Below the pieces are notes generated by a model. The model was not told the DNA's origin and searched no databases. It saw nothing but the letters and a program-made list of their open reading frames with translations. A program made the position numbers and the translations under genes. A stretch of DNA of 19,492 nucleotides. It comes from CAZCYE01 sp964502775 (GTDB lineage: Bacteria > Actinomycetota > Acidimicrobiia > IMCC26256 > PALSA-555). The stretch spans positions 1 to 19,492 of the forward strand of contig CAZCYE010000029.1 of assembly GCA_964502775.1 (NCBI GenBank). The letters run 5' to 3'. How positions within the stretch are numbered: the first letter of the stretch is position 1; the number at the start of each line of letters is the position of its first letter. Of this stretch, positions 6,996 to 13,792 are shown piece by piece.

Positions 6996-8088
6996 GGATG
7001 CGCTCCGTCTCGTCGGCGGTGTGGTCCCAGTCGAACTCGCCGCTCGCGACGACGCGGTCGCGGGCGGTGCGGCCCAGCTCGGGGATGCGATCGGGATCCC
7101 TGAGCACCTCGCGCAGGCGCGCCGCGAGGTCGTCGGAGTCACCGCTGCGAAAGAAGATCCCGGCGCCGTCCACCAGCTCCTGGTGTGCGGCGATGTCGCT
7201 CGCCACCACCGCGCGCCCGTAGCTCATCGCTTCGAGCACGGTGAGGGGCTGGCCCTCGTGGAACGACGGCGCCACGAGGAGCCCCGCGTGGGCGTACAGC
7301 GCGGCCAGGGTCTCGCCGGTCCGGGTGCCCAGCCAGTGGACGTGCTCGTCGGTGTCGGCAACCAGCGTGCGCACGTAGCGATCGCTGTGCCGGGCGCCGC
7401 CCACGATGGCCAGTGCCCAACCGTCGGCCTCGGGCGCGTTGCGTACGCGCCGGAACGCGGCCAGGGCCAGGTGCACGCCCTTCTCGGGCACGACCCGGCC
7501 CACGTACAACAGGTAGCGGCCGGGCGTGAGGCCCAACGGGGCCAGCGCCTCGGGGCCGACGGGCAGCGGTGCGCTCACGCCGTTGGCCACATAGTGGATC
7601 GGGCCGGCGTCCGGGTAGCGACGCTCGAGATCGGTGCGGAAGTTGCGTGAGACCGTGATGAGCGCGTCGGCATGACGGGCCGCTTGGCGCTCGGCGCGCC
7701 GGAGAAAGGCGCGCGCCAGGCGGCCCCACTTCTCGTCCTGCCACTCGAGCCGGTGCACGGTGACCACGAGCCTCCGGGGCCCGTGCCGCGCGAGCCCGCA
7801 GAACCCCGCCGATGCGAACGAGTGGTAGTGCACCACGTCGTACGGGCCGCGCCGGGCGAGCCACGTCGCCACGAGGCTGTAGCCCAGGCGCTCCCAGCCG
7901 GGGAGGCGCACGCCCGGCACCCGCCGCAGGCGCATCCCCCGGTAGGAGCCCGACGGATCGCCACGCTGGCAGAACACCGTCACCGAGTGACCGCGCTCCA
8001 CGAGCCGCGAGTACAGCTCGACGCAGTGGCGCGTCATCCCCCCCTGCGCGCTCGGCATCTCGAGGGGGCCGATGACCGCGATCCTCAT
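6982..8088 (-). CDS. Glycosyltransferase family 4 (GT-B fold)
   Basis: A 368-residue cytoplasmic glycosyltransferase predicted to transfer a sugar from a nucleotide-sugar donor to a lipid-linked or polysaccharide acceptor. The N-terminal lobe has the acceptor-side loop SAQGGMTRHCVELYSRL (13-29) and DVVHYHSFAS (84-93). The donor lobe has YLLYVGRVVPEKGVHLAL (192-209), and PSFHEGQPLTVLEAMSYG (274-291) gives the retaining EX7E motif (Glu278, Glu286). The length is normal for GT4. The start ATG overlaps the stop of a short upstream reading frame (ATGA at 8085-8088). Its last 14 bases overlap the last 14 of the convergent polytopic membrane protein gene. Its closeness to a sulfotransferase suggests a shared glycan or glycolipid, but it is on the opposite strand. 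The sugar cannot be predicted. Confidence 0.92.
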   Translation of the reverse strand: MRIAVIGPLEMPSAQGGMTRHCVELYSRLVERGHSVTVFCQRGDPSGSYRGMRLRRVPGVRLPGWERLGYSLVATWLARRGPYDVVHYHSFASAGFCGLARHGPRRLVVTVHRLEWQDEKWGRLARAFLRRAERQAARHADALITVSRNFRTDLERRYPDAGPIHYVANGVSAPLPVGPEALAPLGLTPGRYLLYVGRVVPEKGVHLALAAFRRVRNAPEADGWALAIVGGARHSDRYVRTLVADTDEHVHWLGTRTGETLAALYAHAGLLVAPSFHEGQPLTVLEAMSYGRAVVASDIAAHQELVDGAGIFFRSGDSDDLAARLREVLRDPDRIPELGRTARDRVVASGEFDWDHTADETERILSSR

Positions 8089-8144
8089 GGCATCCCGGAC
8101 CCGAGCGAGCGCTGGACGCGCGTGCGGTGCTCGATCGCGGGCAC
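8085..8144 (-). CDS. Doubtful short ORF coupled to the GT4 gene
   Basis: Within the 141-base gap between the EAL gene and the GT4 gene, one frame reads GNEPRIEIVPAIEHRTRV and on to a TGA that overlaps the GT4 ATG (ATGA). Twenty-seven of about thirty codons there end in G or C, as in real genes of this window. No ATG or GTG supports the longer reading; the only in-frame internal start is a GTG giving 19 residues. It may be a leader peptide, the relic of a lost gene, or chance. Confidence 0.2.
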   Translation of the reverse strand: MPAIEHRTRVQRSLGSGMP

Positions 8145-8229
8145 GATCTCGATTCTGGGCTCGTTTCCGGGGACGACGCGCGCCGACCGTACTCGCTCAC
8201 CCGGACCACGAGGCGGGCCGCCCCGGCCC

Positions 8230-9855
8230 TCAGGCGGTACGGACCAGGGCGTCGATCGGCGCCGGGCGGCCGAAGAGGTAGCCCTGACCGAGGGTGACTC
8301 CCAGATCGACGATGCAGTCGTTCTCGGCCTCGGTCTCCACGCCCTCGGCAATCAGCGTGCTGCCGATGGTGGAGGCGAAGCGGTCCAGGCCGGCGATGAG
8401 TGCCTGGCGGGCCGGGTCGGTCTCGATGGCGCGGATCCACTCGATGTCCAGCTTCACGAACTTGGGCTTGAGACGCAGGATGTGGCGCAGGCTCGAGTAG
8501 CCGGTGCCGGCGTCGTCGACGGCCAGCATGACCCGCCGGCCCATGCGACGGAACGCCTCCTGGAGCCGTCCGTAGTCGGCCACCGGCTGGTACTCGGTGA
8601 TCTCCAGGACCACCGGGCGGTCGGCGCCGCGCACGATGTCGGCCAAGCCGTTCTCCGCGCTCACCACGTCGGCCGACACGTTCACGCTGAGCCACCCGCC
8701 GTGGGGCAGCTCCATGCCCCGCTCGATGGCCGCGGCGATGGTCGCATGCTCCAGCTCCGGCACCATCCTGAGCCGGTGGGCCTCGGCGAACCAGCGGTCC
8801 GGAGGCTCACCGTCTGCGAAGCGCGACAAGGCCTCGAAGCCGACCACCTCGCGGGTGGACAGGTCGACGACGGGCTGGAAGTGCGGCACGAACGCCCGCT
8901 CGGTGATCGTGGTCCGCAGCCGATCGATGCTGGCGGTCCGCTCGCCCTCCGCCGCGAGGGCGGGGCTCAGGAGGATGGACGCGACCGCGGCCAGATCGAT
9001 GGCGCTCGCGAGCTCCCGGGCGCGCGGCGCGGTGTCGCTTTCGGGGGCGCCCGCCACGAGGGACACGCCCAGCACCGAATGGTCGTCGTGGATCGGCGCG
9101 CCGGCGAGCACCCCGTGGTCCAGGCGCGTGGGCAGGGTGGTCGGCGCGAACGGAGAATCGGGCCCGATGGACTCGGTCCAGGGGCCCCTCTGGGTCCGCT
9201 CCCACAGCCACTCGGTGTCCACTCGCGGGAGCATGTCGGCGGTGCCGAGGTGCCGGCTCAGGTTCCCGGCTGCTCCGAGCACCTGGGCGCTGCGGCCGAA
9301 CAAGGCCACGATCGCCACGCCCCCCGGGTGGGTGGCGTGGAGCTGCGAACAGAGCTTGGCGGCCGTCTCCACGGGGGAGCCTTCGCGAGGCACCGAGCGG
9401 ATCAGGTCGGCGAGCGCGGCGCGTTGCTCGAGCTCACGCACGGCGTCCTGCCAGGCGTCGCGCGCCCGGAGCTGGGCGTGCACGCGGGCGACGAGCTCGT
9501 CGAGCTCGACCGGCTTCACCAGGTAGTCGTCGGCCCCGGCCTCGAGCCCCTGCACTCGGTCCTCGATGTCACCGTGGCCGGTGACGAACAGGACCGGGAG
9601 CCGCTGGGTGGTGGGCCCGGCTCGGAGGCGGCGCAGCACCTCGGCCCCGCTCAGGCCGGGCATGTAGCTGTCGAGGAGCACGAGGTCCACAGGGACGGCG
9701 TCGATGGTGGCGAGGGCATCGTCGCCGTTGCCCGCCTCGAGCACCTCGTAGCCGGCGCGCTCCAGGGCCCTACGGAACACGGCCCGGCTCGCGTCGTCAT
9801 CGTCGACGACGAGCACGTGGCAGGGCCGCGCTTCCGGCTCAGCCGTGTCACCCAT
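8230..9855 (-). CDS. Response regulator with EAL domain (cyclic-di-GMP phosphodiesterase)
   Basis: A 541-residue signalling protein. The REC domain covers about residues 13-130: acidic pocket VVDDDD (16-21), phosphoacceptor Asp62 in LLDSYMPG, Thr92 and Lys114 in YLVKPVEL. A short coiled linker leads to a GAF-like region (about 160-300) with no recognisable ligand motif. The EAL domain (about 315-541) keeps the catalytic set: FEALSRF (340-346), Asn392 in SVNVS, Glu418 in LEITE, Asp447-Asp448 in DDAGTGYSSL, Lys468 in VKLD, Glu504 in IAEGVET and GQGYLFGRP (523-531). The usual DDFGTG has Ala for Phe, a mild change. It should hydrolyse cyclic-di-GMP under phosphorelay control. No histidine kinase or GGDEF gene is nearby. 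I chose the ATG at 9853-9855; a TTG 13 codons upstream is possible. Confidence 0.93.
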   Translation of the reverse strand: MGDTAEPEARPCHVLVVDDDDASRAVFRRALERAGYEVLEAGNGDDALATIDAVPVDLVLLDSYMPGLSGAEVLRRLRAGPTTQRLPVLFVTGHGDIEDRVQGLEAGADDYLVKPVELDELVARVHAQLRARDAWQDAVRELEQRAALADLIRSVPREGSPVETAAKLCSQLHATHPGGVAIVALFGRSAQVLGAAGNLSRHLGTADMLPRVDTEWLWERTQRGPWTESIGPDSPFAPTTLPTRLDHGVLAGAPIHDDHSVLGVSLVAGAPESDTAPRARELASAIDLAAVASILLSPALAAEGERTASIDRLRTTITERAFVPHFQPVVDLSTREVVGFEALSRFADGEPPDRWFAEAHRLRMVPELEHATIAAAIERGMELPHGGWLSVNVSADVVSAENGLADIVRGADRPVVLEITEYQPVADYGRLQEAFRRMGRRVMLAVDDAGTGYSSLRHILRLKPKFVKLDIEWIRAIETDPARQALIAGLDRFASTIGSTLIAEGVETEAENDCIVDLGVTLGQGYLFGRPAPIDALVRTA

Positions 9856-9970
9856 GCGAGCCCGTCCCTGTTCCTCGGCTTGGAATGCTAGCAACGAGGC
9901 TCACGTATTGCGAGGGTTCTGACGCTCAGAGTGACACCTGTGGGCCCTGGGGCCAGGAGTGGTGCCGGGA

Positions 9971-9985
9971 TGCCACCCTGGGTGG
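9971..9985. repeat. 15-base inverted repeat in the gap upstream of the EAL gene
   Basis: gccaccc-t-gggtggc is a perfect 7-base inverted repeat around one central base, about 115 bases before the EAL start and about 50 bases after the GH63-like gene stop. No U-run follows on the transcribed minus strand, so it is weak as an intrinsic terminator; a regulator binding site is possible. Confidence 0.35.
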
Positions 9986-9991
9986 CGAGCA

Positions 9992-10021
9992 CGGGGGGCG
10001 GGTGCGGGGTGGGATGCGGGG
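9992..10021 (+). other. G-quadruplex-type G-tract cluster
   Basis: Five runs of three or more G (lengths 6, 3, 4, 3 and 5) are separated by loops of 1-4 bases. This satisfies the usual G3+N1-7 quadruplex pattern. It lies on the non-transcribed (plus) strand just past the stop of the GH63-like gene and about 140 bases before the EAL gene. Folding is possible in DNA; the minus-strand RNA would be C-rich. Confidence 0.5.
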
Positions 10022-10035
10022 TTCCGGCGCTCGGG

Positions 10036-11313
10036 TCAGCGCCCCTCGGGAGCGGGGACGAGCCAGTCCAGCGTGAGCGCCGCGCTCCACGAGAAGCCCG
10101 AGCCCCCGATCCCGGTTCCCGAGCGGGCGTCGTAGTACTCGCAGAAGCCGTGCTCGGCCACGAGGGCCCGGGTCGAGGCCCGCAGCTCCTCGACGCGCTC
10201 GGCCTGACCGGCGGCCACGAGCCCGTCGGCGACCAGCCAGTTCACGATGACCCACACGGGGCCGCGCCAGTAACGCACCGGGTCGAAGGGTGCCGCCTCG
10301 GGGTCACACGTCGGGATGGCCGCACCCCCCCGGCCCGCGAAGCGATCGAGGTGGGCGCAGATCCGCTCGAGCCGCGCGGTCGGCACGTCGCGTGCCCAGA
10401 GCGCGAAGAGCCCGCCGGCTGTGCGCGGGCCCAGGGCGCGGCCGGCCCGCGCGTCGTAGGGGGTGAACCACCCCGTCTCCTCATCCCACAGGGCGCCGAT
10501 TCCGGCTCGCCCCGACGCGGCGATCGCGCTCAGCCCGTCCCCGTCCTGGCCCACCGCGCCGGCCACCGACGCGAGATCGGCCGCGGCGCGCACCGTGATG
10601 GCCGTGAACCCCACGTCCTCCACCACGAAGGGGCTCACCTCCATCTGGCGCTCGGTGTTCCAGCCGTCGGCGCGCAACGCCTCGACGATCCCGAGGTAGC
10701 GGCGGTAGTCACGGTCGGTCGGGCGCTGGTCGGCGTTCACCATGTCGAGGTCGTGGCGGTGCACGATGAGGCGGCGAGGATCGGGCACGGCTGCGACGGG
10801 CTCGTCGAAGCACGGCGCGTTGTCGAGGCCGGACTCCCACGGGTGCACGATCACGAAGGCGCCGTGCGGTCCGCGGCGGGCGCGGGCGATCCACTCGAGC
10901 CAGGCCACGAGCTTGGGCCACAGCGCGCGTAGCGAGCGCACGGCCCGGCGCCGATCGGGGTCCGACGTGAACAGACGAGCAGCCGCGCTCACCGGGAGCG
11001 GTGGCTGGCTGATCCCCGACGTCCGCGGCCGGCCCCGCGTCCCCCAGACCCGAGGGCCCGGGAAGTAGCCGCGCCCGCGGTGCCAGAACACGATGTGGGG
11101 GACCATGCCCGAGCGCCACTGCGCAGCCATCAGGTGCTCGAGCTCCTGCCAGGCTCGGTCCCACGCGCCGACCGCAGCCCAGCCGAGCGCGATCGGCCCG
11201 CTGTCCCAGCACCACTGGTACGGGTACAGGCCCATCGCCGGTACCGTGTAGCCGTCGCGGCGGTTGCCCTCGAGCGTGGCCGCTGCCGCCGCTCGGAGCT
11301 CGGCGTCGGTCAT
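10036..11313 (-). CDS. GH63-like / mannosylglycerate hydrolase-like glycosidase
   Basis: A 425-residue predicted (alpha/alpha)6-barrel glycosidase without a signal peptide, so probably cytoplasmic. Family-like segments are GYTVPAMGLYPYQWCWDSG (21-39), VPHIVFWHRG (71-80), HPWESGLDNAP (157-167, with Asp164 as likely general acid), RYWRGPVWVIVNWL (347-360) and HGFCEYYDARSGTGIGGSG (388-406, with Glu392 as likely base). The Asp/Glu pair and length of about 430 residues fit mannosylglycerate hydrolases and mycobacterial glucosylglycerate hydrolases better than the larger GH63 glucosidases. If so, it would release a compatible solute or its sugar. The start is uncertain: I used the ATG at 11311-11313, but a GTG at 11335-11337 adds eight residues. 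Neither has a Shine-Dalgarno sequence. Confidence 0.85.
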   Translation of the reverse strand: MTDAELRAAAAATLEGNRRDGYTVPAMGLYPYQWCWDSGPIALGWAAVGAWDRAWQELEHLMAAQWRSGMVPHIVFWHRGRGYFPGPRVWGTRGRPRTSGISQPPLPVSAAARLFTSDPDRRRAVRSLRALWPKLVAWLEWIARARRGPHGAFVIVHPWESGLDNAPCFDEPVAAVPDPRRLIVHRHDLDMVNADQRPTDRDYRRYLGIVEALRADGWNTERQMEVSPFVVEDVGFTAITVRAAADLASVAGAVGQDGDGLSAIAASGRAGIGALWDEETGWFTPYDARAGRALGPRTAGGLFALWARDVPTARLERICAHLDRFAGRGGAAIPTCDPEAAPFDPVRYWRGPVWVIVNWLVADGLVAAGQAERVEELRASTRALVAEHGFCEYYDARSGTGIGGSGFSWSAALTLDWLVPAPEGR

Positions 11314-11443
11314 GGTGCTCACATGCCACGCTGGCACACAATGGAGTGCGGTGGCGTCACCCGATCGAGGTGGGAGCGCTGATGGAGAACCGGGGAGCCC
11401 ACGGTCACCGCCGTCGGTCCTGTCGGCCCCGCCCGGCGAGGCG

Positions 11444-11659
11444 ATGAGCGCGGAGGCGTGCGAGCGCTGCGGCGCCAGTGACGGGACGGTCGCAATGCGG
11501 AGGTTTGCGCGCTTCAGTGCCGAGCTGTGCGATCGCTGCTACGCGTCGATGACTGGCGTGACCGACCCCGACGGGGGGTTCACCGTGGCGTGGGTGTTCA
11601 TCGCGTCGATTCTGCTGCTCGTGGCCGCGGCCGCGGCCGCAGTCATCCTCACCCAGTGA
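11444..11659 (+). CDS. Small zinc-ribbon protein with one C-terminal membrane segment
   Basis: A 71-residue protein of unknown function. Two CxxC pairs, CERC (6-9) and CDRC (29-32), 20 residues apart, could bind one zinc as a ribbon. Residues about 48-69 are a hydrophobic helix (AWVFIASILLLVAAAAAAVIL) near the C-terminus, which would tether the ribbon to the cytoplasmic face. Codons are G/C-rich in third positions. A GAGG lies only 2 bases before the ATG, too close for good initiation, so the start is weak. It stands alone on the plus strand between two leftward genes. No family is recognised. Confidence 0.55.
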   Translation: MSAEACERCGASDGTVAMRRFARFSAELCDRCYASMTGVTDPDGGFTVAWVFIASILLLVAAAAAAVILTQ

Positions 11660-11680
11660 TCGGAAGTTGTGATCGGAAGT
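11656..11680 (+). repeat. Tandem direct repeat at the end of the zinc-ribbon gene
   Basis: gtgatcggaagt occurs twice (11656-11667 and 11669-11680) separated by one T. The first copy contains the stop codon of the small zinc-ribbon gene. It is most likely a local duplication; a paired protein-binding site is possible. Confidence 0.7.
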
Positions 11681-11988
11681 GACCGACGGGGCGCCCCGGA
11701 GGTGGGTGGTGGCCCGCCTCGACGGGGCAACCCCGCGGTCTCGCCTGGCGAGTTCGCCCCGCAGCGGGTGGGGCGGGGCTGACTTCGCTGCGTGTACGGG
11801 CGAGGCCAGGCGACCTCGGCGACGCGGACGTCCGCGCCACGCTCGAACCGATGTACCTCCCCATTGCTTCCTACCAACAGCTCACGAGTATCACGAATTT
11901 CCTGCTCCTGCATCACCGGCGATCGGGACGATTGGGACGAGCAGCGCGAACGCCACGAGCGAGGCCTCCACTCACACGAGGTGCCGAA
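11660..11988. other. Gap of about 330 bases without a convincing gene
   Basis: This stretch lies between the rightward zinc-ribbon gene and the end of the leftward MFS gene. It holds small hairpins: ggggcgcccc (11688-11697), cgggg-caa-ccccg (11723-11735) and tcgcctggcga (11741-11751). None is followed by a T-run. Bases about 11860-11945 are visibly less GC-rich than everything around them and contain a TCACGA direct repeat (11882-11887, 11891-11896). A minus-strand frame from 11916 and a plus-strand frame through 11812-11940 both read with some codon bias over 15-30 codons, but neither makes a complete plausible protein. It could be a decayed gene, a regulatory RNA or plain spacer. Confidence 0.5.
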
Positions 11989-13260
11989 TCAGGCCGCGGC
12001 CACATCGACGCCCGCGACCTCGACGGTGATCGGGCGGTCGAGGGACCTGCGCTTATGCAACGAGAGGTATGCCCACGCGGCGGTGAGCAGGGCCACGACG
12101 CCGCCCACGGCGAAGGCCGCCCGTGGGCTCGCGACATCGGAGATCCAGCCGACGAGCGGGGCTCCGATCGGGTTGGAGCCCAGGAAGGCGACCGACCACA
12201 GGGCCATGACCCGGCCCTGGAGCTCGGGCGGTGTGAACTCGTTGCACACCGCGGTGGTCATCGTCATGAACACCATCATCGATGCGCCGAGGACCAGCAT
12301 GAGCAGCGCCTCCGCCCCCAGCGTGGGGACGACGGCCACGCCGATGCCGGCCAACCCGAACACGGCACATGCCCCGAGCATGAGCCGCCGGTTGGCGCGC
12401 CCGTGGTGGGCGGCGAACAAGGCGCCGGCCAGCCCTCCGAGGCCGATGACGGCCATGAGCAGGCCGAGCTCGATTCCGCCCCGGCCGAACTCGTCGCGCA
12501 CCAGGAACGGCACGATCACCTGATAGTTGATAGCGAGCGTCGACACGATCGCCACGCTGAGCAACGCAATGCGCACGTCGCGCTGGTGCCAGGCGTAGCG
12601 AAGTCCCTCGCGGACCTGGCCGCGCCGGCGGGCCACGGGATCGGTACGACGCAGCTCGGAGACGCGCAGCCCGGCGATCGAAACGATCACCGCCGCGTAC
12701 GAGACGCCATTCAGGATGAAGCACCACGCGACACCCACACCGGCGATCACGAACCCGGCGATGGCCGGGCCAACGATCCGGGCCCCGGTGAACAGCGCGC
12801 TGTTGAGACTGACCGCGTTGGCCTGGTTGTCCCGGCTTACCAGCTCAGGGATGAACGCACGGCGGGTGGGGATGTCCACCGCCATCACCACGCCGAAGAC
12901 CAGCGCGAGCCCGTACACCATCCACACCTCGACGGCGCCCGTGAGCGTCACCAGGCCGAGCGCCAATCCAAGGGCGCCGGCCGCGCTGGCGGTGACCGAC
13001 AGCACCTTGCGCTTGTCGAAGCGGTCGGCGAGCACGCCCGCCCACGCGCCCAGGGCCAGGATCGGCGCGAACTGGAGCGCGAGCGTGATGCCGAGCGCCA
13101 AGGGGTCGTTCGTGAGGCGCAGCACGAGCCAGGCCTGGCCCAACGACTGCATCCAGGTGCCGATTCCCGAGACTGCCTGGCCCACGAAGTAGCGACGGAA
13201 GTTGGGGCTCTCGTGCAGCGAGACGAACGTGCGGCGGCTGGCCCGCTTGAGCGGTGTCAC
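11989..13260 (-). CDS. MFS transporter, MFS_3 / EntS-like exporter
   Basis: A 423-residue major facilitator protein with about 12 membrane segments, predicted to export a small molecule using the proton gradient. Motif A appears as GVLADRFDKRK (75-85) after the second helix. The N-terminus HESPNFRRYFVGQAVSGIGTWMQ (16-38) and the AVDIPTRRAFIPELV segment (about 127-141) are typical of the MFS_3 (enterobactin exporter-like) group. It begins at a GTG overlapping the TGA of the MarR gene (GTGA at 13257-13260), so regulator and pump are translated together. Pumps in this arrangement are often drug or toxic-metabolite efflux systems controlled by the MarR ligand. The substrate here is unknown. Confidence 0.92.
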   Translation of the reverse strand: MTPLKRASRRTFVSLHESPNFRRYFVGQAVSGIGTWMQSLGQAWLVLRLTNDPLALGITLALQFAPILALGAWAGVLADRFDKRKVLSVTASAAGALGLALGLVTLTGAVEVWMVYGLALVFGVVMAVDIPTRRAFIPELVSRDNQANAVSLNSALFTGARIVGPAIAGFVIAGVGVAWCFILNGVSYAAVIVSIAGLRVSELRRTDPVARRRGQVREGLRYAWHQRDVRIALLSVAIVSTLAINYQVIVPFLVRDEFGRGGIELGLLMAVIGLGGLAGALFAAHHGRANRRLMLGACAVFGLAGIGVAVVPTLGAEALLMLVLGASMMVFMTMTTAVCNEFTPPELQGRVMALWSVAFLGSNPIGAPLVGWISDVASPRAAFAVGGVVALLTAAWAYLSLHKRRSLDRPITVEVAGVDVAAA

Positions 13261-13739
13261 GGCGCGTCGGTTTCGTCACGTACGACGCGGTCGAGCACCT
13301 CGACCGCGTCGGCCAGGAGCCGGCGATCGTCGTCGGACAGACTCTGGAGCCGCTGCGCGAGGTAGAGGGTCTTGTGCGAGCGGATGCGGGCCAGCAGCCG
13401 CCGCCCGGCCGGCGTGATCGCGACGCGGGTGACCCGGCGGTCGGCGCGGTCGGGATGTCGCCGCAGCAGGCCATGGTTCTCGAGACGGCCTGCCAGCAGC
13501 GTGATCGTGGGCGGCTGAACCTGCTCGTAGGCGGCCAGGTCGCCGAGGGTGATCGGGCCACGGCGCTCTACCGTGGAGAGCAGCGACAGCTGGCTGGGGG
13601 TGGCGCCACCGGGGTCGCTGTGCTGGCGGAGCCGGCGGGCGAGCCTCGTGACCGTGAGCCGGAGCCGATCCGACAGGTCCTCGGTGGCGCCGCCGGGGCT
13701 GGTCAATACTTCGTGAGGCACACTAACTATCTTACCCAT
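13257..13739 (-). CDS. MarR-family transcriptional regulator
   Basis: A dimeric winged-helix repressor of 160 residues from the ATG at 13737-13739, or 154 from the in-frame GTG at 13719-13721. Numbering from the ATG, the DNA-binding domain covers about residues 45-120: ITLGDLAAYEQV, recognition helix VQPPTITLLAGRLE, and wing RRHPDRADRRVTRVAIT with the family's D-x-R-x-R pattern. Flanking helices form the dimer interface. The gene overlaps the MFS exporter by 4 bases, so it most likely controls that exporter and itself. The GTG may be the true start: a -10-like TAAGAT lies 7 bases before it, and an inverted repeat overlaps that point, which would place operator and leaderless start together. 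Confidence 0.92.
   Translation of the reverse strand: MGKIVSVPHEVLTSPGGATEDLSDRLRLTVTRLARRLRQHSDPGGATPSQLSLLSTVERRGPITLGDLAAYEQVQPPTITLLAGRLENHGLLRRHPDRADRRVTRVAITPAGRRLLARIRSHKTLYLAQRLQSLSDDDRRLLADAVEVLDRVVRDETDAP
13706..13730 (-). promoter_or_regulatory. MarR operator-like inverted repeat
   Basis: ATACTTCGTG-aggca-CACTAACTAT is an imperfect inverted repeat with two 10-base arms (8 of 10 positions pair) around a 5-base centre. It stands out as AT-rich in a GC-rich region. It lies across the start of the MarR gene, overlaps the candidate -10 TAAGAT (minus strand, 13734-13729), and has the size and position expected for autorepression. Confidence 0.55.
13729..13734 (-). promoter_or_regulatory. 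Candidate -10 element of the MarR-MFS operon
   Basis: TAAGAT on the minus strand fits TAnnnT and ends 7 bases before the in-frame GTG, so the transcript would begin at or one base before the start codon (leaderless). A possible -35 17 bases upstream is poor. The start codon choice for the MarR gene depends on this element. Confidence 0.35.
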
Positions 13740-13771
13740 CGGCCCCGGCCCGGGCCAGCGAGATCTTCCTC

Positions 13772-13787
13772 CGCCCCGGCCGGGGCG
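13772..13787 (-). terminator. GC-rich hairpin after serC
   Basis: cgccccggccggggcg is a perfect 16-base palindrome starting 5 bases after the serC stop and about 33 bases before the MarR gene. RNA from either strand would fold into a six-pair GC stem with a four-base loop. No U-run follows, so if it terminates transcription it does so as an atypical high-GC terminator. Confidence 0.4.
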
Positions 13788-13792
13788 GGCCC

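Noticed and set aside
7672..9891. Open frame of about 739 codons on the plus strand
   Set aside because: It runs opposite two firmly identified genes (GT4 and REC-EAL), spans their gap, and has a His/Gly/Arg-rich composition without motifs.
11740..11760. tRNA-like sequence (GAGTTCGCCCC)
   Set aside because: No acceptor stem, anticodon arm or D arm can be built around it.
11539..11916. Minus-strand frame of 125 codons starting MMQEQEIRDT
   Set aside because: The first 40 codons look partly gene-like, but the rest is antisense to the zinc-ribbon gene and no family is recognised. Kept only as part of the low-GC island finding.
11851..13365. Plus-strand frame of about 504 codons through the MFS gene
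   Set aside because: Nearly all of it is the shadow of the MFS gene; only the first 30 codons fall in the gap.
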